The notes: generated by a model not told the origin, from the sequence alone. Shown: positions 28,522 through 37,970, numbered from the stretch's first letter. The stretch is DNA of 41,450 nucleotides from Pectobacterium brasiliense (GCF_013449685.1 NZ_JACDSF010000048.1:42724-84173), one strand, 5' to 3'. Translations and numbers: made by a program.

Positions 28522-28689
28522 AGGCTGACGGTGGCGTCATCGTATCAAACAGCGATAAATGGGCTTTAATCCTGCGATTAACCTGAGGCGATTGCCATCA
28601 CCGACTGCCACTAAAATAAAATTCAACCATTTCAATAGATTGCAATTATGCGTTTTCCGCCTTTTCACCATTCATTTTTTATCGCAATC
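28522..28689. other. Non-coding gap, AT-rich
   Basis: Between the palindrome and the ERIC element I see no gene, terminator or clear promoter. The segment is AT-rich and probably holds promoter elements of the fbp-like operon. Confidence 0.4.
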
Positions 28690-28728
28690 CCCTAAATAAT
28701 TCGAGTTGCAGGCAGGCGGCGACACAGC

Positions 28729-28797
28729 GACAAATTCGTCAGGAACGAATTTGACCAGCCAGTGGCTGGCCTCTGGTGAGAGACAGGATGTCTCTCA
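28729..28797. repeat. Hairpin-array module, left ERIC insert
   Basis: gacaaattcgt...acgaatttga (9-bp stem), then ccagcca g tggctgg, then tgagagaca gga tgtctctca (9-bp stem). The order and spacing of the first two hairpins match the module in MITE A at 9178-9220, with compensated differences in both stems. Confidence 0.72.
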
Positions 28798-28842
28798 TTC
28801 ATCCCCAGGAACTTACATAAGTAAGTGACTGGGGTGAGCGAG

Positions 28843-28915
28843 GACAAATCGGCTTAGCCGATTTGAGCGCCGCTTGCGGCGACCCTTCAGGGCGAGGCTC
28901 AGAGATGAGCCGAGT
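28843..28915. repeat. Hairpin-array module, right ERIC insert
   Basis: gacaaatcggc tta gccgatttga (9-bp stem), cgccgc tt gcggcg, ccct tc aggg followed by cgag, then ggctca gaga tgagcc. The agggcgag box between the third and fourth hairpins is shared with the MITE A copy. Confidence 0.72.
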
Positions 28916-29038
28916 ATTGCCAACGCACATGCAGCTTGAAGAATGACGGGGATATCAGATGTTTCCCGTAAGAAAACTTGGAACCTCATGGGATATCTGT
29001 GATAACGTCATCTGACAACATTTGGAACAGGTTCAACC

Positions 29039-29386
29039 ATGAAAAACTCTGCGCTGGCTCTGCTCCTGCTAAGCCTGATGAGCTTCTCTTCCGCCAGCAA
29101 GGCGCTGAATGAATTTGAAGCGGAAGATCTGGCCGATCTGACCGCGATCTTTGTTTATCTGAAAAACCACTGTGGCTATCAAGACCTGCCGAATGAACAG
29201 ATTCGTCGAACGCTGGTCGCTTTTGCTCAGCAAAACCGCTGGGATCTCAGCAATTACAGCGCGTACGACATGACGGCGATGGGTGAAGACAGCTATCGCG
29301 ATCTGAGTAACATCGCTATCCCGACACCGAAGAAATGTCAGTCTCTGGCACGTAATTCACTGGGTCTGCTCTCCTACGCACAGTAG
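29039..29386 (+). CDS. yacC: YacC-family periplasmic protein (pilotin-like, PulS/OutS-related)
   Basis: A 115-aa protein matching E. coli YacC in sequence (EAEDLADLTAIFVYLKNHCGYQ, NEQIRRTLVAFAQQNRWDLSNY, GEDSYRDLSNIAIP) and in position beside speE. The first 22 residues (MKNSALALLLLSLMSFSSASKA) form a signal peptide without a lipobox cysteine. The family resembles secretin pilotins such as OutS/PulS, but a function for YacC is not established. Two mature-region cysteines may form a disulfide. No partner secretin is in this window. Confidence 0.88.
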   Translation: MKNSALALLLLSLMSFSSASKALNEFEAEDLADLTAIFVYLKNHCGYQDLPNEQIRRTLVAFAQQNRWDLSNYSAYDMTAMGEDSYRDLSNIAIPTPKKCQSLARNSLGLLSYAQ

Positions 29387-29495
29387 CTCCCCCTCCTCCT
29401 CCGCGCTGACTGAAATTTGACCGTGCAAGCGGCAAAAGAGTCAGCTATGATGGCGCGCCAATTTTCATGGCTGTTATCGCGGAGGAAGCCCTAAC

Positions 29496-30359
29496 ATGTC
29501 CCAGAAAGAAATTTGGTATGAAACCCTGCATGCCAACTTCGGCCAGTATTTTTCGGTTGATCGCGTGCTGTATCACGAAAAGACCGATCATCAAGATCTC
29601 ATCATCTTTGAAAACGACGCATTAGGTCGCGTGATGGCGCTTGACGGCGTGGTGCAAACCACCGAGCGCGATGAATTCATCTATCACGAAATGCTCACCC
29701 ACGTTCCCCTTCTGTCACACGGCAGCGCCAAACGCGTACTGATTATCGGTGGCGGCGATGGCGGTATGCTACGGGAAGTCAGCCGGCACCGCGGCGTCGA
29801 ACATATCACGATGGTAGAAATCGATGCCGGCGTGGTGGAATTTTGTCGCCAATATCTGCCCAATCACAGTGCTGGTAGCTATGACGACCCGCGTTTTAAT
29901 CTGGTGATTGATGACGGCGTTAACTTCGTCAGACAGTGCAACGAAAAATTTGACGTCATTATTTCCGATTGCACCGACCCCATCGGCCCCGGTGAAAGCC
30001 TGTTCACCTCCGATTTCTATCAGGGCTGCGCCCGCTGCCTGAACGAAGGCGGGATTTTCGTCGCGCAGAATGGGGTGTGCTTCCTGCAACAGGATGAAGC
30101 CGTCGGCAGTCATAAAAAACTCAGCCACTATTTCAAAGATGTCAGCTTTTATCAGGCAGCGATCCCGACTTATTACGGCGGCATTATGACGTTTGCCTGG
30201 GCCAGCAATAACCCTGCGCTGCGCCAGATAGAGGCCACCACGCTGCGCAAGCGTTTTGCGCAATCCGCTATCGCTTGTCGCTATTACACGCCTGATGTTC
30301 ACATCGGCAGCTTTGCCCTGCCACAGTATCTGTTGAGCGCGTTACAAAATGCCCAATAA
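29496..30359 (+). CDS. speE: Spermidine synthase
   Basis: A 287-aa aminopropyltransferase that makes spermidine from putrescine and decarboxylated S-adenosylmethionine. Visible: [16 protein letters not shown], the nucleotide-binding [15 protein letters not shown], and the catalytic region [17 protein letters not shown]. Start ATG follows a strong ggagg site. speD, which supplies decarboxylated SAM, follows after 44 bp, so the two form the usual speED operon. Confidence 0.97.
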   Translation: MSQKEIWYETLHANFGQYFSVDRVLYHEKTDHQDLIIFENDALGRVMALDGVVQTTERDEFIYHEMLTHVPLLSHGSAKRVLIIGGGDGGMLREVSRHRGVEHITMVEIDAGVVEFCRQYLPNHSAGSYDDPRFNLVIDDGVNFVRQCNEKFDVIISDCTDPIGPGESLFTSDFYQGCARCLNEGGIFVAQNGVCFLQQDEAVGSHKKLSHYFKDVSFYQAAIPTYYGGIMTFAWASNNPALRQIEATTLRKRFAQSAIACRYYTPDVHIGSFALPQYLLSALQNAQ

Positions 30360-30403
30360 TCCATTACTTAGGGAATCACACAGCCATAAGGGGGTGACGT
30401 AAA

Positions 30404-31198
30404 TTGCACAAGCTGAAGCTACACGGCTTTAACAACCTAACGAAAAGCCTGAGTTTTTGTATCTACGATATCTGTTACACCAAAACGGCCGACGATCGCG
30501 ATGCTTATATCGCCTATATCGACGAACAATATAACGCTAACCGTTTAACAGAAATCCTCACTGAAACCTGCTCAATTATTGGTGCCAACGTCCTTAACAT
30601 CGCCCGTCAGGACTATGACCCACAAGGTGCCAGCGTGACCATTCTGGTCAGCGAAGAACCCATCGATCCACGAGATGTCGATACCTCAGAACATCCAGGG
30701 CCGTTGCCTAACTCCGTCGTTGCCCATCTGGATAAAAGCCATATCTGTGTCCATACCTATCCGGAAAGCCACCCGGAAGGCGGACTCTGTACCTTCCGCG
30801 CAGATATTGAAGTTTCTACCTGCGGCGTGATTTCACCGCTGAAAGCGCTGAACTACCTCATCCACCAGCTTGAATCCGATATTGTGACCATCGACTATCG
30901 CGTGCGGGGATTTACCCGTGATGTTAATGGCATAAAGCATTTCATCGATCACCAGATCAATTCGGTTCAGAACTTCATGTCCGAGGACATGAAAGCGCTC
31001 TATCACATGATGGACGTGAACGTGTATCAGGAAAATATCTTCCATACCAAAATGTTATTGAAAGACTTCGACCTGAAACACTACCTGTTCAACGTCAGTC
31101 CAGAAGAGCTCAGCGCTGCTGAACGGAAAAGAATCACCGATCTGCTGTATCACGAAATGCAGGAAATCTATTACGGCAGAAACCTGCCCGTTCTGTAA
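30404..31198 (+). CDS. speD: S-adenosylmethionine decarboxylase proenzyme
   Basis: A 264-aa pyruvoyl enzyme giving decarboxylated SAM for SpeE. The self-processing site is the Lys-Ser bond in [16 protein letters not shown], where Ser112 becomes the pyruvoyl group. The whole chain aligns with E. coli SpeD. The start codon is TTG at 30404, preceded by aagggggtgacg; family alignment supports it. A MITE begins 23 nt after the stop and its first hairpin may end the transcript. Confidence 0.96.
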   Translation: MHKLKLHGFNNLTKSLSFCIYDICYTKTADDRDAYIAYIDEQYNANRLTEILTETCSIIGANVLNIARQDYDPQGASVTILVSEEPIDPRDVDTSEHPGPLPNSVVAHLDKSHICVHTYPESHPEGGLCTFRADIEVSTCGVISPLKALNYLIHQLESDIVTIDYRVRGFTRDVNGIKHFIDHQINSVQNFMSEDMKALYHMMDVNVYQENIFHTKMLLKDFDLKHYLFNVSPEELSAAERKRITDLLYHEMQEIYYGRNLPVL

Positions 31199-31221
31199 TC
31201 GATACATCTCACCTCACAGGG

Positions 31222-31473
31222 CTGTCTCTTAGTCACATTTGTATGCCAACTAAGAGACGGTTTCGTGCGCGATGATGTCATCATTTTCATGCTACCACGT
31301 AGCACGCGCCCGACGCAGGGTTGCTCAATCGCCGCCCCCCTGCGAACCCTGGCTTCCGGCTAAATTATGCCGCTACGCGGAGCCATCGGTGTTCATGACC
31401 ACCGCTGCATAATTTTTACGCCAGATAAGGACAAAACCCATGATGACTCCCTGTATTTATGTATAAGGTACAG
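31222..31473 (+). mobile_element. MITE-like element C with IS50-type ends
   Basis: A 252-bp non-coding element. The left end ctgtctcttagtcacattt matches the Tn5/IS50-type end ctgtctcttatacacatct at 16 of 19 positions. The right end, read inward on the minus strand, is ctgtaccttatacataa. It aligns in inverted orientation with MITE A but lacks the hairpin module. Internal pairs include gtctcttag/ctaagagac (31224-31232, 31250-31258) and tgcta/tagca (31290-31304). No target-site duplication is seen. The first hairpin is placed and oriented to terminate speD. Confidence 0.62.
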
Positions 31474-31806
31474 CGCCTGAGGAAGATTGAGGTGTAGTGA
31501 GTTCATATGTCTTTCATTTCTTCGCACACTATTTCGTCAAAAATGCTGCGCGTCACATTTATTTCTTTCTGCATTTTTTGCTTGCATTCTCTCCCAGCCT
31601 TGCTGCATCTGGGTTCGCGTCAATAGGTATAAGGTCAACTAAAAATCATATATCTTGTGTGGTTGAAATTCAAAACACCCACATCTAGTATTCTTTGTGT
31701 AGCGCTCGCGTAACGGGTCGCTGCCCAGTGGATCGGTTCGGGTGAACACGCCCTGAAGATAGCCGCTCCGATAGACTTTTTTCACGCTAAAGGGTAAATA
31801 CGAATC
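31474..31806 (+). promoter_or_regulatory. nrdHIEF upstream region with candidate NrdR boxes
   Basis: A 333-bp non-coding stretch. atcatatatcttgtgt (31645-31660) matches the NrdR box consensus at 12 of 16 positions, and ctagtattctttgtgt (31685-31700) is weaker, at 10 of 16, 40 bp downstream. NrdR repression of nrd operons is established in enterobacteria. Near the start codon, aatacg (31797-31802) and cgtatt (31810-31815) pair around the ATG. No credible small gene is present. Confidence 0.42.
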
Positions 31807-32046
31807 ATGCGTATTACTATTTTCACTAAGCCAGATTGTGTTCAATGCAACGCCACATGCCGTGCGCTGGACAAGCAAGGAATTCACTATCAACTGGTCG
31901 ACTTAACTGAAGATGAACAGGCGTTGCAGCAGGTAAGAGCGTTGGGCTATCAACAGGTACCCGTCGTGATGACGGCCGACGATCATTGGAGCGGCTTCCG
32001 CCCGGATAAGATCAGTACTCTGAACGCAGCCCTGCAATTGCAGTAA
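31807..32046 (+). CDS. nrdH: Glutaredoxin-like protein NrdH
   Basis: A 79-aa redoxin that passes electrons to the class Ib ribonucleotide reductase. The redox motif CVQC is at residues 11-14, and WSGFRPDKI near the C-terminus is characteristic of NrdH. Ribosome site aaaggg lies about 12 nt upstream. It leads the nrdHIEF operon, with nrdI 9 bp downstream. Confidence 0.96.
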   Translation: MRITIFTKPDCVQCNATCRALDKQGIHYQLVDLTEDEQALQQVRALGYQQVPVVMTADDHWSGFRPDKISTLNAALQLQ

Positions 32047-32055
32047 GGGGGCAAT

Positions 32056-32463
32056 ATGAACCCGCTGGTCTATTTCTCCAGCCAGTCGGAAAACACGCAT
32101 CGCTTCATTTCCAGGGTTGGCTTGCCAGCCCTGAGAATCCCGATAGCGACAGAACAGCCTGCATTGAAAGTTGATCGCCCCTATATTCTGGTTGTCCCCA
32201 GCTACGGCGGAGGCAGCACGAAAGGGGCGGTGCCGCGTCAGGTCATCATCTTTCTCAACGATCCTCATAATCGCGCTTATCTGCGCGGCGTGATTGCCGC
32301 AGGCAATACCAATTTCGGTGCAGCGTACTGTATCGCTGGCGACATCATTGCGCAGAAATGTCAGGTGCCTTACCTGTACCGCTTTGAATTGCTCGGCACG
32401 GCAGAAGACGTTGCAAACGTGCGTAAGGGAGTCACTGAATTTTGGCAACAACAGACCACGTGA
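32056..32463 (+). CDS. nrdI: Class Ib RNR flavodoxin-like maturase NrdI
   Basis: A 135-aa flavodoxin-like FMN protein that supplies the oxidant for assembling the Mn(III)2-tyrosyl radical in NrdF. Visible: [11 protein letters not shown] (phosphate loop region), [11 protein letters not shown] and [15 protein letters not shown], all typical of NrdI. The nrdE start lies 22 bp inside its 3' end. Confidence 0.96.
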   Translation: MNPLVYFSSQSENTHRFISRVGLPALRIPIATEQPALKVDRPYILVVPSYGGGSTKGAVPRQVIIFLNDPHNRAYLRGVIAAGNTNFGAAYCIAGDIIAQKCQVPYLYRFELLGTAEDVANVRKGVTEFWQQQTT

Positions 32464-34622
32464 GTGCAAAGGCAACCAAGGCCGATGCAGATGCTCACTC
32501 ACTCGATTACCATACACTCGACTACCATGCGCTGAACGCGATGCTCAACCTCTACGACACAGAGGGGAATATCCAGTTCGAGATGGATAAGCTCGCGGCG
32601 CGCCGTTATTTCCTACAGCATGTAAACCAGAACACCGTGTTTTTCCACAATCTGGAAGAAAAGCTGCGTTATCTGGTGGAAGAAGGCTACTACGAAGCGG
32701 AAGTGCTGGATCAATATCAGTTCGATTTCATCAAGAGTCTTTTCCAGCAGGCCTACGCTCACAAGTTCCGCTTTCAAACCTTTCTGGGTGCGTTCAAATA
32801 CTACACCGGCTATACGCTGAAAACCTTTGACGGCAAGCGCTATCTGGAGCGCTACGAAGATCGCGTCTGCCTTGTGGCGTTGACTCTCGCTAAAGGGGAC
32901 ACGGCACTCGCTAGCGCGCTGGTCGATGAAATCATCAGCGGACGCTTCCAGCCCGCCACCCCCACGTTCCTCAACTGCGGTAAAAAGCAGCGCGGCGAAC
33001 TGGTTTCCTGCTTCCTGCTGCGCATTGAAGACAATATGGAGTCGATTGGCCGAGCAATTAACTCCGCGCTTCAGCTCTCAAAACGCGGCGGCGGCGTGGC
33101 CTTCATGCTCAGCAACATCCGCGAAACCGGTGCGCCGATCAAACGTATTGAAAACCAGTCGTCCGGCATTATCCCTATCATGAAAATGCTGGAAGATGCG
33201 TTTTCCTACGCCAACCAGCTTGGAGCGCGTCAAGGTGCGGGGGCGGTATACCTCAATGCACACCACCCCGATATTCTGCGTTTTCTAGATACCAAGCGGG
33301 AAAATGCCGATGAGAAAATCCGCATCAAGACGCTGTCTTTAGGTGTGGTCATTCCCGATATCACGTTCCAGTTGGCGAAGAATAATCAGGTGATGTACCT
33401 GTTCTCGCCCTATGATGTCGAGCAGGTTTATGGCGTGCCGCTGTCAGAAATTAGCGTCACCGAAAAATACCATGAGATGGTCAACGACAAGCGCATCCGT
33501 AAATCCCAAATTAAGGCGCGCGAATTTTTCCAGATCCTCGCCGAAATCCAGTTCGAGTCCGGTTATCCCTACATGATGTTTGAGGATACGGTGAATCGCG
33601 CGAACCCGATTCACGGCCGTATCAATATGAGTAACCTGTGCTCTGAGATTTTGCAGGTCAACGAGGCCAGCCTGTACGACGACGATCTTGGCTACAGCCA
33701 CATTGGCAAGGATATCTCCTGTAACCTCGGCTCAATGAATATTGCCAACGCGATGGCCTCGCCCGATTTCGGCCAGACGGTTGAAATGGCAATCCGCGCG
33801 CTGACTGCCGTTTCCGATATGAGCCACATCAGCTCTGTGCCGTCCATCGAAAAAGGCAACGACCAATCGCACGCCATTGGTTTAGGTCAGATGAACCTGC
33901 ATGGCTATCTGGCGAAAGAACGGATTTTTTACGGCACAGAAGAAGCCGTCGATTTCACTAACATTTATTTCTATACCGTCGCTTTCCACGCAATTCGGGC
34001 ATCGAATGCGTTAGCGATAGAGCGGAACCAGCGCTTCTCAGGCTTTGAACTCTCAAAATATGCTACGGGTGAGTATTTTGATAAGTACATCGAGCAAATC
34101 TGGGAACCCACAACAACACGCGCACGTGAACTGTTTGAACAGGCAGGCATCCACATTCCCACTCAGCAGGACTGGACGGCACTGCGCGAATCCGTGATGG
34201 CGCACGGTATTTACAACCAGAACCTGCAGGCGGTTCCGCCGACCGGTTCGATTTCGTATATCAACCACTCGACGTCTAGCATCCACCCGATTGTGTCACG
34301 TATCGAAATTCGTAAAGAGGGCAAGATTGGTCGCGTCTACTACCCTGCCCCTTACATGAACAATGACAATCTCGAGTATTACCAGGATGCCTATGAAATC
34401 GGGCCGCAGAAGATTATCGACACCTATGCCGCCGCGACGCAGCACGTCGATCAGGGGCTTTCGCTGACGCTGTTCTTCCGCGATACCGCCACCACGCGCG
34501 ACATCAATAAAGCGCAGATCTACGCCTGGACCAAGGGCATTAAGACTATTTATTACATTCGCATACGGCAGATGGCGCTGGAAGGCACCGAAGTTCAGGG
34601 CTGTGTGTCCTGTGCGCTCTAA
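32442..34622 (+). CDS. nrdE: Class Ib ribonucleoside-diphosphate reductase alpha subunit NrdE
   Basis: A 726-aa catalytic subunit that reduces ribonucleoside diphosphates; E. coli NrdE has 714 residues. Active-site features: [38 protein letters not shown] and the C-terminal relay GCVSCAL. The start is TTG at 32442, within nrdI, about 11 nt after aaggga, and reads MATTDHVS, like the E. coli MATTT start. The N-terminus is longer than E. coli and contains a 15-bp duplication giving [10 protein letters not shown] (32502-32531). Confidence 0.95.
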   Translation: MATTDHVSAKATKADADAHSLDYHTLDYHALNAMLNLYDTEGNIQFEMDKLAARRYFLQHVNQNTVFFHNLEEKLRYLVEEGYYEAEVLDQYQFDFIKSLFQQAYAHKFRFQTFLGAFKYYTGYTLKTFDGKRYLERYEDRVCLVALTLAKGDTALASALVDEIISGRFQPATPTFLNCGKKQRGELVSCFLLRIEDNMESIGRAINSALQLSKRGGGVAFMLSNIRETGAPIKRIENQSSGIIPIMKMLEDAFSYANQLGARQGAGAVYLNAHHPDILRFLDTKRENADEKIRIKTLSLGVVIPDITFQLAKNNQVMYLFSPYDVEQVYGVPLSEISVTEKYHEMVNDKRIRKSQIKAREFFQILAEIQFESGYPYMMFEDTVNRANPIHGRINMSNLCSEILQVNEASLYDDDLGYSHIGKDISCNLGSMNIANAMASPDFGQTVEMAIRALTAVSDMSHISSVPSIEKGNDQSHAIGLGQMNLHGYLAKERIFYGTEEAVDFTNIYFYTVAFHAIRASNALAIERNQRFSGFELSKYATGEYFDKYIEQIWEPTTTRARELFEQAGIHIPTQQDWTALRESVMAHGIYNQNLQAVPPTGSISYINHSTSSIHPIVSRIEIRKEGKIGRVYYPAPYMNNDNLEYYQDAYEIGPQKIIDTYAAATQHVDQGLSLTLFFRDTATTRDINKAQIYAWTKGIKTIYYIRIRQMALEGTEVQGCVSCAL
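32502..32531 (+). repeat. 15-bp in-frame duplication in the nrdE N-terminus
   Basis: ctcgattaccataca is followed directly by ctcgactaccatgcg. It encodes two copies of LDYHx just before the conserved [10 protein letters not shown] block and explains part of the longer N-terminus. Confidence 0.7.
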
Positions 34623-35609
<987 letters not shown>

Positions 35610-35614
35610 AAAAA

Positions 35615-35646
35615 TGGCCGCTGCTTTTCGGGTGGCCACATTTTTC
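35615..35646 (+). terminator. Terminator of nrdHIEF
   Basis: tggcc (35615-35619) pairs with ggcca (35634-35638), extended by G-U and G-C pairs, and a ca-ttttt tract follows. Confidence 0.65.
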
Positions 35647-35691
35647 TCCAAAACGCTTCTCTACAGTCTTTTTTCGATAAACCCAGAAATG

Positions 35692-35721
35692 AAAAAACCC
35701 TGAACCATTTCTGATTCAGGG
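35692..35721 (-). terminator. Terminator of tRNA-Asp (35734-35810)
   Basis: Read on the minus strand, ccctgaa and ttcaggg form a 7-bp stem with a 10-nt loop followed by six T. It lies 12 nt beyond the CCA end. Confidence 0.9.
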
Positions 35722-35733
35722 CCTTCATATAAG

Positions 35734-35810
35734 TGGCGGAACGGACGGGGCTCGAACCCGCGACCCCCTGCGTGACAGGCAGGTATTCTAACCAACTGAA
35801 CTACCGCTCC
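35734..35810 (-). tRNA. aspV: tRNA-Asp (anticodon GTC), aspV position
   Basis: A 77-nt tRNA with encoded CCA. Read on the minus strand: acceptor ggagcgg/ccgttcc, anticodon loop ctgtcac with GTC, T-loop ttcgagc with the conserved C56. It differs from the second copy at 41305-41381 in the T-loop. Position upstream of dnaQ matches E. coli aspV. It has its own promoter and terminator, so it is a monocistronic unit. Asp tRNA is the substrate of the GluQ enzyme encoded at 16742-17674. Confidence 0.97.
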
Positions 35811-35834
35811 ACTCGTGCTCACTGAGCGGGATGA

Positions 35835-35863
35835 ATACTAAGATGACGGCACTATTACGTCAA
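35835..35863 (-). promoter_or_regulatory. Sigma-70 promoter of tRNA-Asp
   Basis: On the minus strand ttgacg (35858-35863) and tagtat (35835-35840) are separated by 17 bp, followed by a cytosine-rich discriminator and the tRNA 5' end about 25 bp downstream of the -10. The hexamers match consensus at 5 of 6 and 4 of 6. Confidence 0.75.
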
Positions 35864-35982
35864 TGCTTTTTATAACTAACCGTTTCTGTTTGCTTATAAT
35901 TTCATCTTGCTGGCTATTCTCTCACCCGCAGTGCGATCAGCCGATTCTTTTTACTGCGCAAAAGGCGAATATCACGGCGATG

Positions 35983-36720
35983 CTATTCTGCCCGCCAAAG
36001 GCAACTCCCGCCTTTTTTAGCAATCAGATCCAGACGTTGTTCATGCGCTAATAGCTCTGACTCATCAGCGTAAAGTACCTTTAACGCCGATTGAGGGCGG
36101 ACGATTCTCTGGATCGTTTCGGTATTCTCATTCTTCTGCTGCGTTTCACCTTCCATCGAAAAAGTCAGTGACGTCTGACCACCGGTCATCGCCAGATAAA
36201 CTTCTGCCAGAATCTCGGCATCGAGCAATGCGCCGTGCAGCGTACGCTTGCTGTTATCTATCTGGTAGCGATCGCAGAGCGCATCCAAACTGTTACGCTT
36301 ACCGGGGAAGATCTTCCGCGCCATTAACAGGCTATCGGTAATCTTACAGAACGTCTCCGTTTTAGGAAGATCTCGGTTCAGCAGCCGAAATTCGTAATCC
36401 ATAAAGCCGATATCAAACGTTGCGTTATGGATGACCAGCTCTGCGCCACGGATAAAATCGAGAAAATCATCCACGATATCCGCATACGTCGGCTTGTCAG
36501 CCAGAAACTCATCGCTAATACCGTGTACGTTATACGCTTCGGGATCCACTAAACGATCGGGTTTGATATAGACGTGAAAATGACGGCCCGTCAGGCGGCG
36601 GTTAATCACTTCAACTGCACCGATCTCGATAATTTTATGCCCTTCATAGTGAACCCCCAGCATATTCATACCGGTGGTTTCTGTATCCAGGACGATTTGT
36701 CGCGTAATTTCAGTGCTCAT
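35983..36720 (-). CDS. dnaQ: DNA polymerase III epsilon subunit (proofreading exonuclease)
   Basis: A 245-aa DEDDh exonuclease that proofreads replication as part of the Pol III core. Catalytic residues: Asp and Glu in VLDTETTG (residues 12 and 14), FDIGFMDYE, and [16 protein letters not shown] with the active His and Asp. The C-terminal segment ending GGSCLWRAE binds the alpha subunit. No strong Shine-Dalgarno site precedes the ATG. Divergent from rnhA with 55 bp between start codons, the same arrangement as E. coli. Confidence 0.97.
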   Translation of the reverse strand: MSTEITRQIVLDTETTGMNMLGVHYEGHKIIEIGAVEVINRRLTGRHFHVYIKPDRLVDPEAYNVHGISDEFLADKPTYADIVDDFLDFIRGAELVIHNATFDIGFMDYEFRLLNRDLPKTETFCKITDSLLMARKIFPGKRNSLDALCDRYQIDNSKRTLHGALLDAEILAEVYLAMTGGQTSLTFSMEGETQQKNENTETIQRIVRPQSALKVLYADESELLAHEQRLDLIAKKGGSCLWRAE

Positions 36721-36775
36721 CGTTTTCGTTTATGTCAGACTTGCCGTTTTTATCATAAGGGAGAGTCTACCAGAG

Positions 36776-37240
36776 ATGCGCAAACAGGTAGAAATTTTCA
36801 CCGACGGATCTTGCCTCGGTAATCCCGGCCCCGGCGGCTATGGCGCCCTGCTGCGCTACAAGCAGCACGAAAAAGCATTGAGTGCTGGTTATCGTCTTAC
36901 GACGAATAACAGAATGGAGCTAATGGCCGCAATTGCAGCGCTTGAAACACTGACCACCGACTGTGAGGTCGTACTCAGCACAGACAGTCAATATGTTCGT
37001 CAGGGAATCACCAGTTGGATTCATAACTGGAAAAAGCGGGGTTGGAAAACCGCCGATAAAAAACCGGTCAAGAACGTCGATCTCTGGCAAAGACTGGATA
37101 CCGCGATTCAACGCCATTCCGTGCGCTGGGAATGGGTAAAAGGGCACGCTGGGCATCCAGAAAACGAGCGCTGTGATGAACTTGCTCGCGCCGCCGCCAG
37201 TGCACCAACGCTTGATGACACCGGTTATCAGGCTGAGTAA
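36776..37240 (+). CDS. rnhA: Ribonuclease HI
   Basis: A 154-aa enzyme that cuts RNA in RNA-DNA hybrids. The catalytic residues are at the expected places: Asp10 in [12 protein letters not shown], Glu48 in NRMELMAAI, Asp70 in [10 protein letters not shown], and Asp134 in [12 protein letters not shown]. The frame is open upstream to 36674, but this would run into dnaQ, and the family starts at [11 protein letters not shown]. Converges on yafS after 19 bp. Confidence 0.97.
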   Translation: MRKQVEIFTDGSCLGNPGPGGYGALLRYKQHEKALSAGYRLTTNNRMELMAAIAALETLTTDCEVVLSTDSQYVRQGITSWIHNWKKRGWKTADKKPVKNVDLWQRLDTAIQRHSVRWEWVKGHAGHPENERCDELARAAASAPTLDDTGYQAE

Positions 37241-37259
37241 ATCACCGTAGGCGTCCGCC

Positions 37260-37970
37260 TTATCTTCGATATATCTTTGTTGCGCCCACCGTGCGGCGCA
37301 CTGATGCTTTGCGCAATCTCGCCCTCATCGGCGTAAACGTCAGCGGAATTGTGCGCTTCCGGGCAATAATCAGCGTCAGACACCCCAACATCGGAATATG
37401 TTTATTCAACTTCCCTTTGTTTCTTCGCCATGGCGTAACGTGAAAATGGGTCTGTTCGATAACCTCATAGTTCAATAGCCCCAGCCAGTCCGTAATACGC
37501 ATTTGAGTAAACATGCGGCTGCAATAAGGATGTTTTTTATTGAGTCTGGGGATCAGTTTACCCAAGCCAACCAGACTGATCGGATTAAACGTGCTCAGGA
37601 TTAACCAACCATCATCGATCAAGACACGATCAACCTCCCGCAGAATACGATGCGGGTCCGATGAATATGACAGCGTTTGAGCAAGCAGGCAGGCGTCGAT
37701 CGACTTTTCAGAGAACGGTAATTGATGAGCATCTGCGATGACATGAAGATTATCGCCGTGTGGAGCAACATTAACCTGATGCGCAATCGCACACTCTGTT
37801 ACATGGATTTCCGCGCTTAGCGCCCCTACCTTGATAAGATGAAAACCAAAGAGTTTTGGCCACCATGGCAACAAAGCCAGTTCAATCGACTCGCGATAAA
37901 ATTGCCCACAGGTGATATCATCCCATGAATCAGGTGCAACAATGGTCTGAGGGGTTCGTGCCAATTTCAT
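37260..37970 (-). CDS. yafS: SAM-dependent methyltransferase YafS
   Basis: A 236-aa class I methyltransferase matching E. coli YafS in sequence and place. The central region carries DAHQLPFSEKSIDACLLAQTL (post-motif II) and ILREVDRVLIDDGWLILSTFNP (motif III). The N-terminal glycine-rich SAM motif is poorly formed (FHLIKVGALSAEI), so activity is uncertain. The substrate is unknown. Divergent from gloB. Confidence 0.88.
   Translation of the reverse strand: MKLARTPQTIVAPDSWDDITCGQFYRESIELALLPWWPKLFGFHLIKVGALSAEIHVTECAIAHQVNVAPHGDNLHVIADAHQLPFSEKSIDACLLAQTLSYSSDPHRILREVDRVLIDDGWLILSTFNPISLVGLGKLIPRLNKKHPYCSRMFTQMRITDWLGLLNYEVIEQTHFHVTPWRRNKGKLNKHIPMLGCLTLIIARKRTIPLTFTPMRARLRKASVRRTVGATKIYRR

Larger units (their letters stand above)
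28690..28955 (+). repeat. Enlarged ERIC element with two inserted hairpin modules
   Basis: The core at 28801-28840 carries atccccaggaacttacat and then aagtaagtgactggggtgag plus cg, the ERIC centre used for the ERIC1R/ERIC2 typing primers. The ends are attcgagttgcagg on the left and caacgcacatgcagcttgaa plus gaatgacgg on the right; they form imperfect inverted repeats. A standard ERIC is about 127 bp, while this one is about 266 bp. Each arm carries an insert of about 70 bp. Eight hairpins lie in a row: 28731-28753, 28755-28769, 28777-28797, 28803-28834 (the ERIC core), 28845-28865, 28868-28881, 28883-28892 and 28896-28911. Confidence 0.88.

Noticed and set aside
28690-28955. CRISPR-like array, because of serial palindromes
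   Set aside because: The hairpins are all different and there are no equal-length repeats and spacers; the sequence is an ERIC element with inserts.
29415-29442. ttgacc and tatgat upstream of speE as a sigma-70 promoter
   Set aside because: The two hexamers are 23 bp apart, too far for a standard promoter; either could be used with another partner, but I cannot tell which.
31497-31688. Possible 63-aa hydrophobic small protein upstream of nrdH
   Set aside because: Non-ATG start, no ribosome site, Phe/His-rich low-quality sequence, and it lies where the NrdR-like boxes and promoter are expected.
35734-35810. tRNA-Asp as an integration site for a genomic island
   Set aside because: No integrase gene, no repeated tRNA 3' end in direct orientation bounding a foreign segment; the second tRNA-Asp is the rRNA-linked gene known from E. 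coli.
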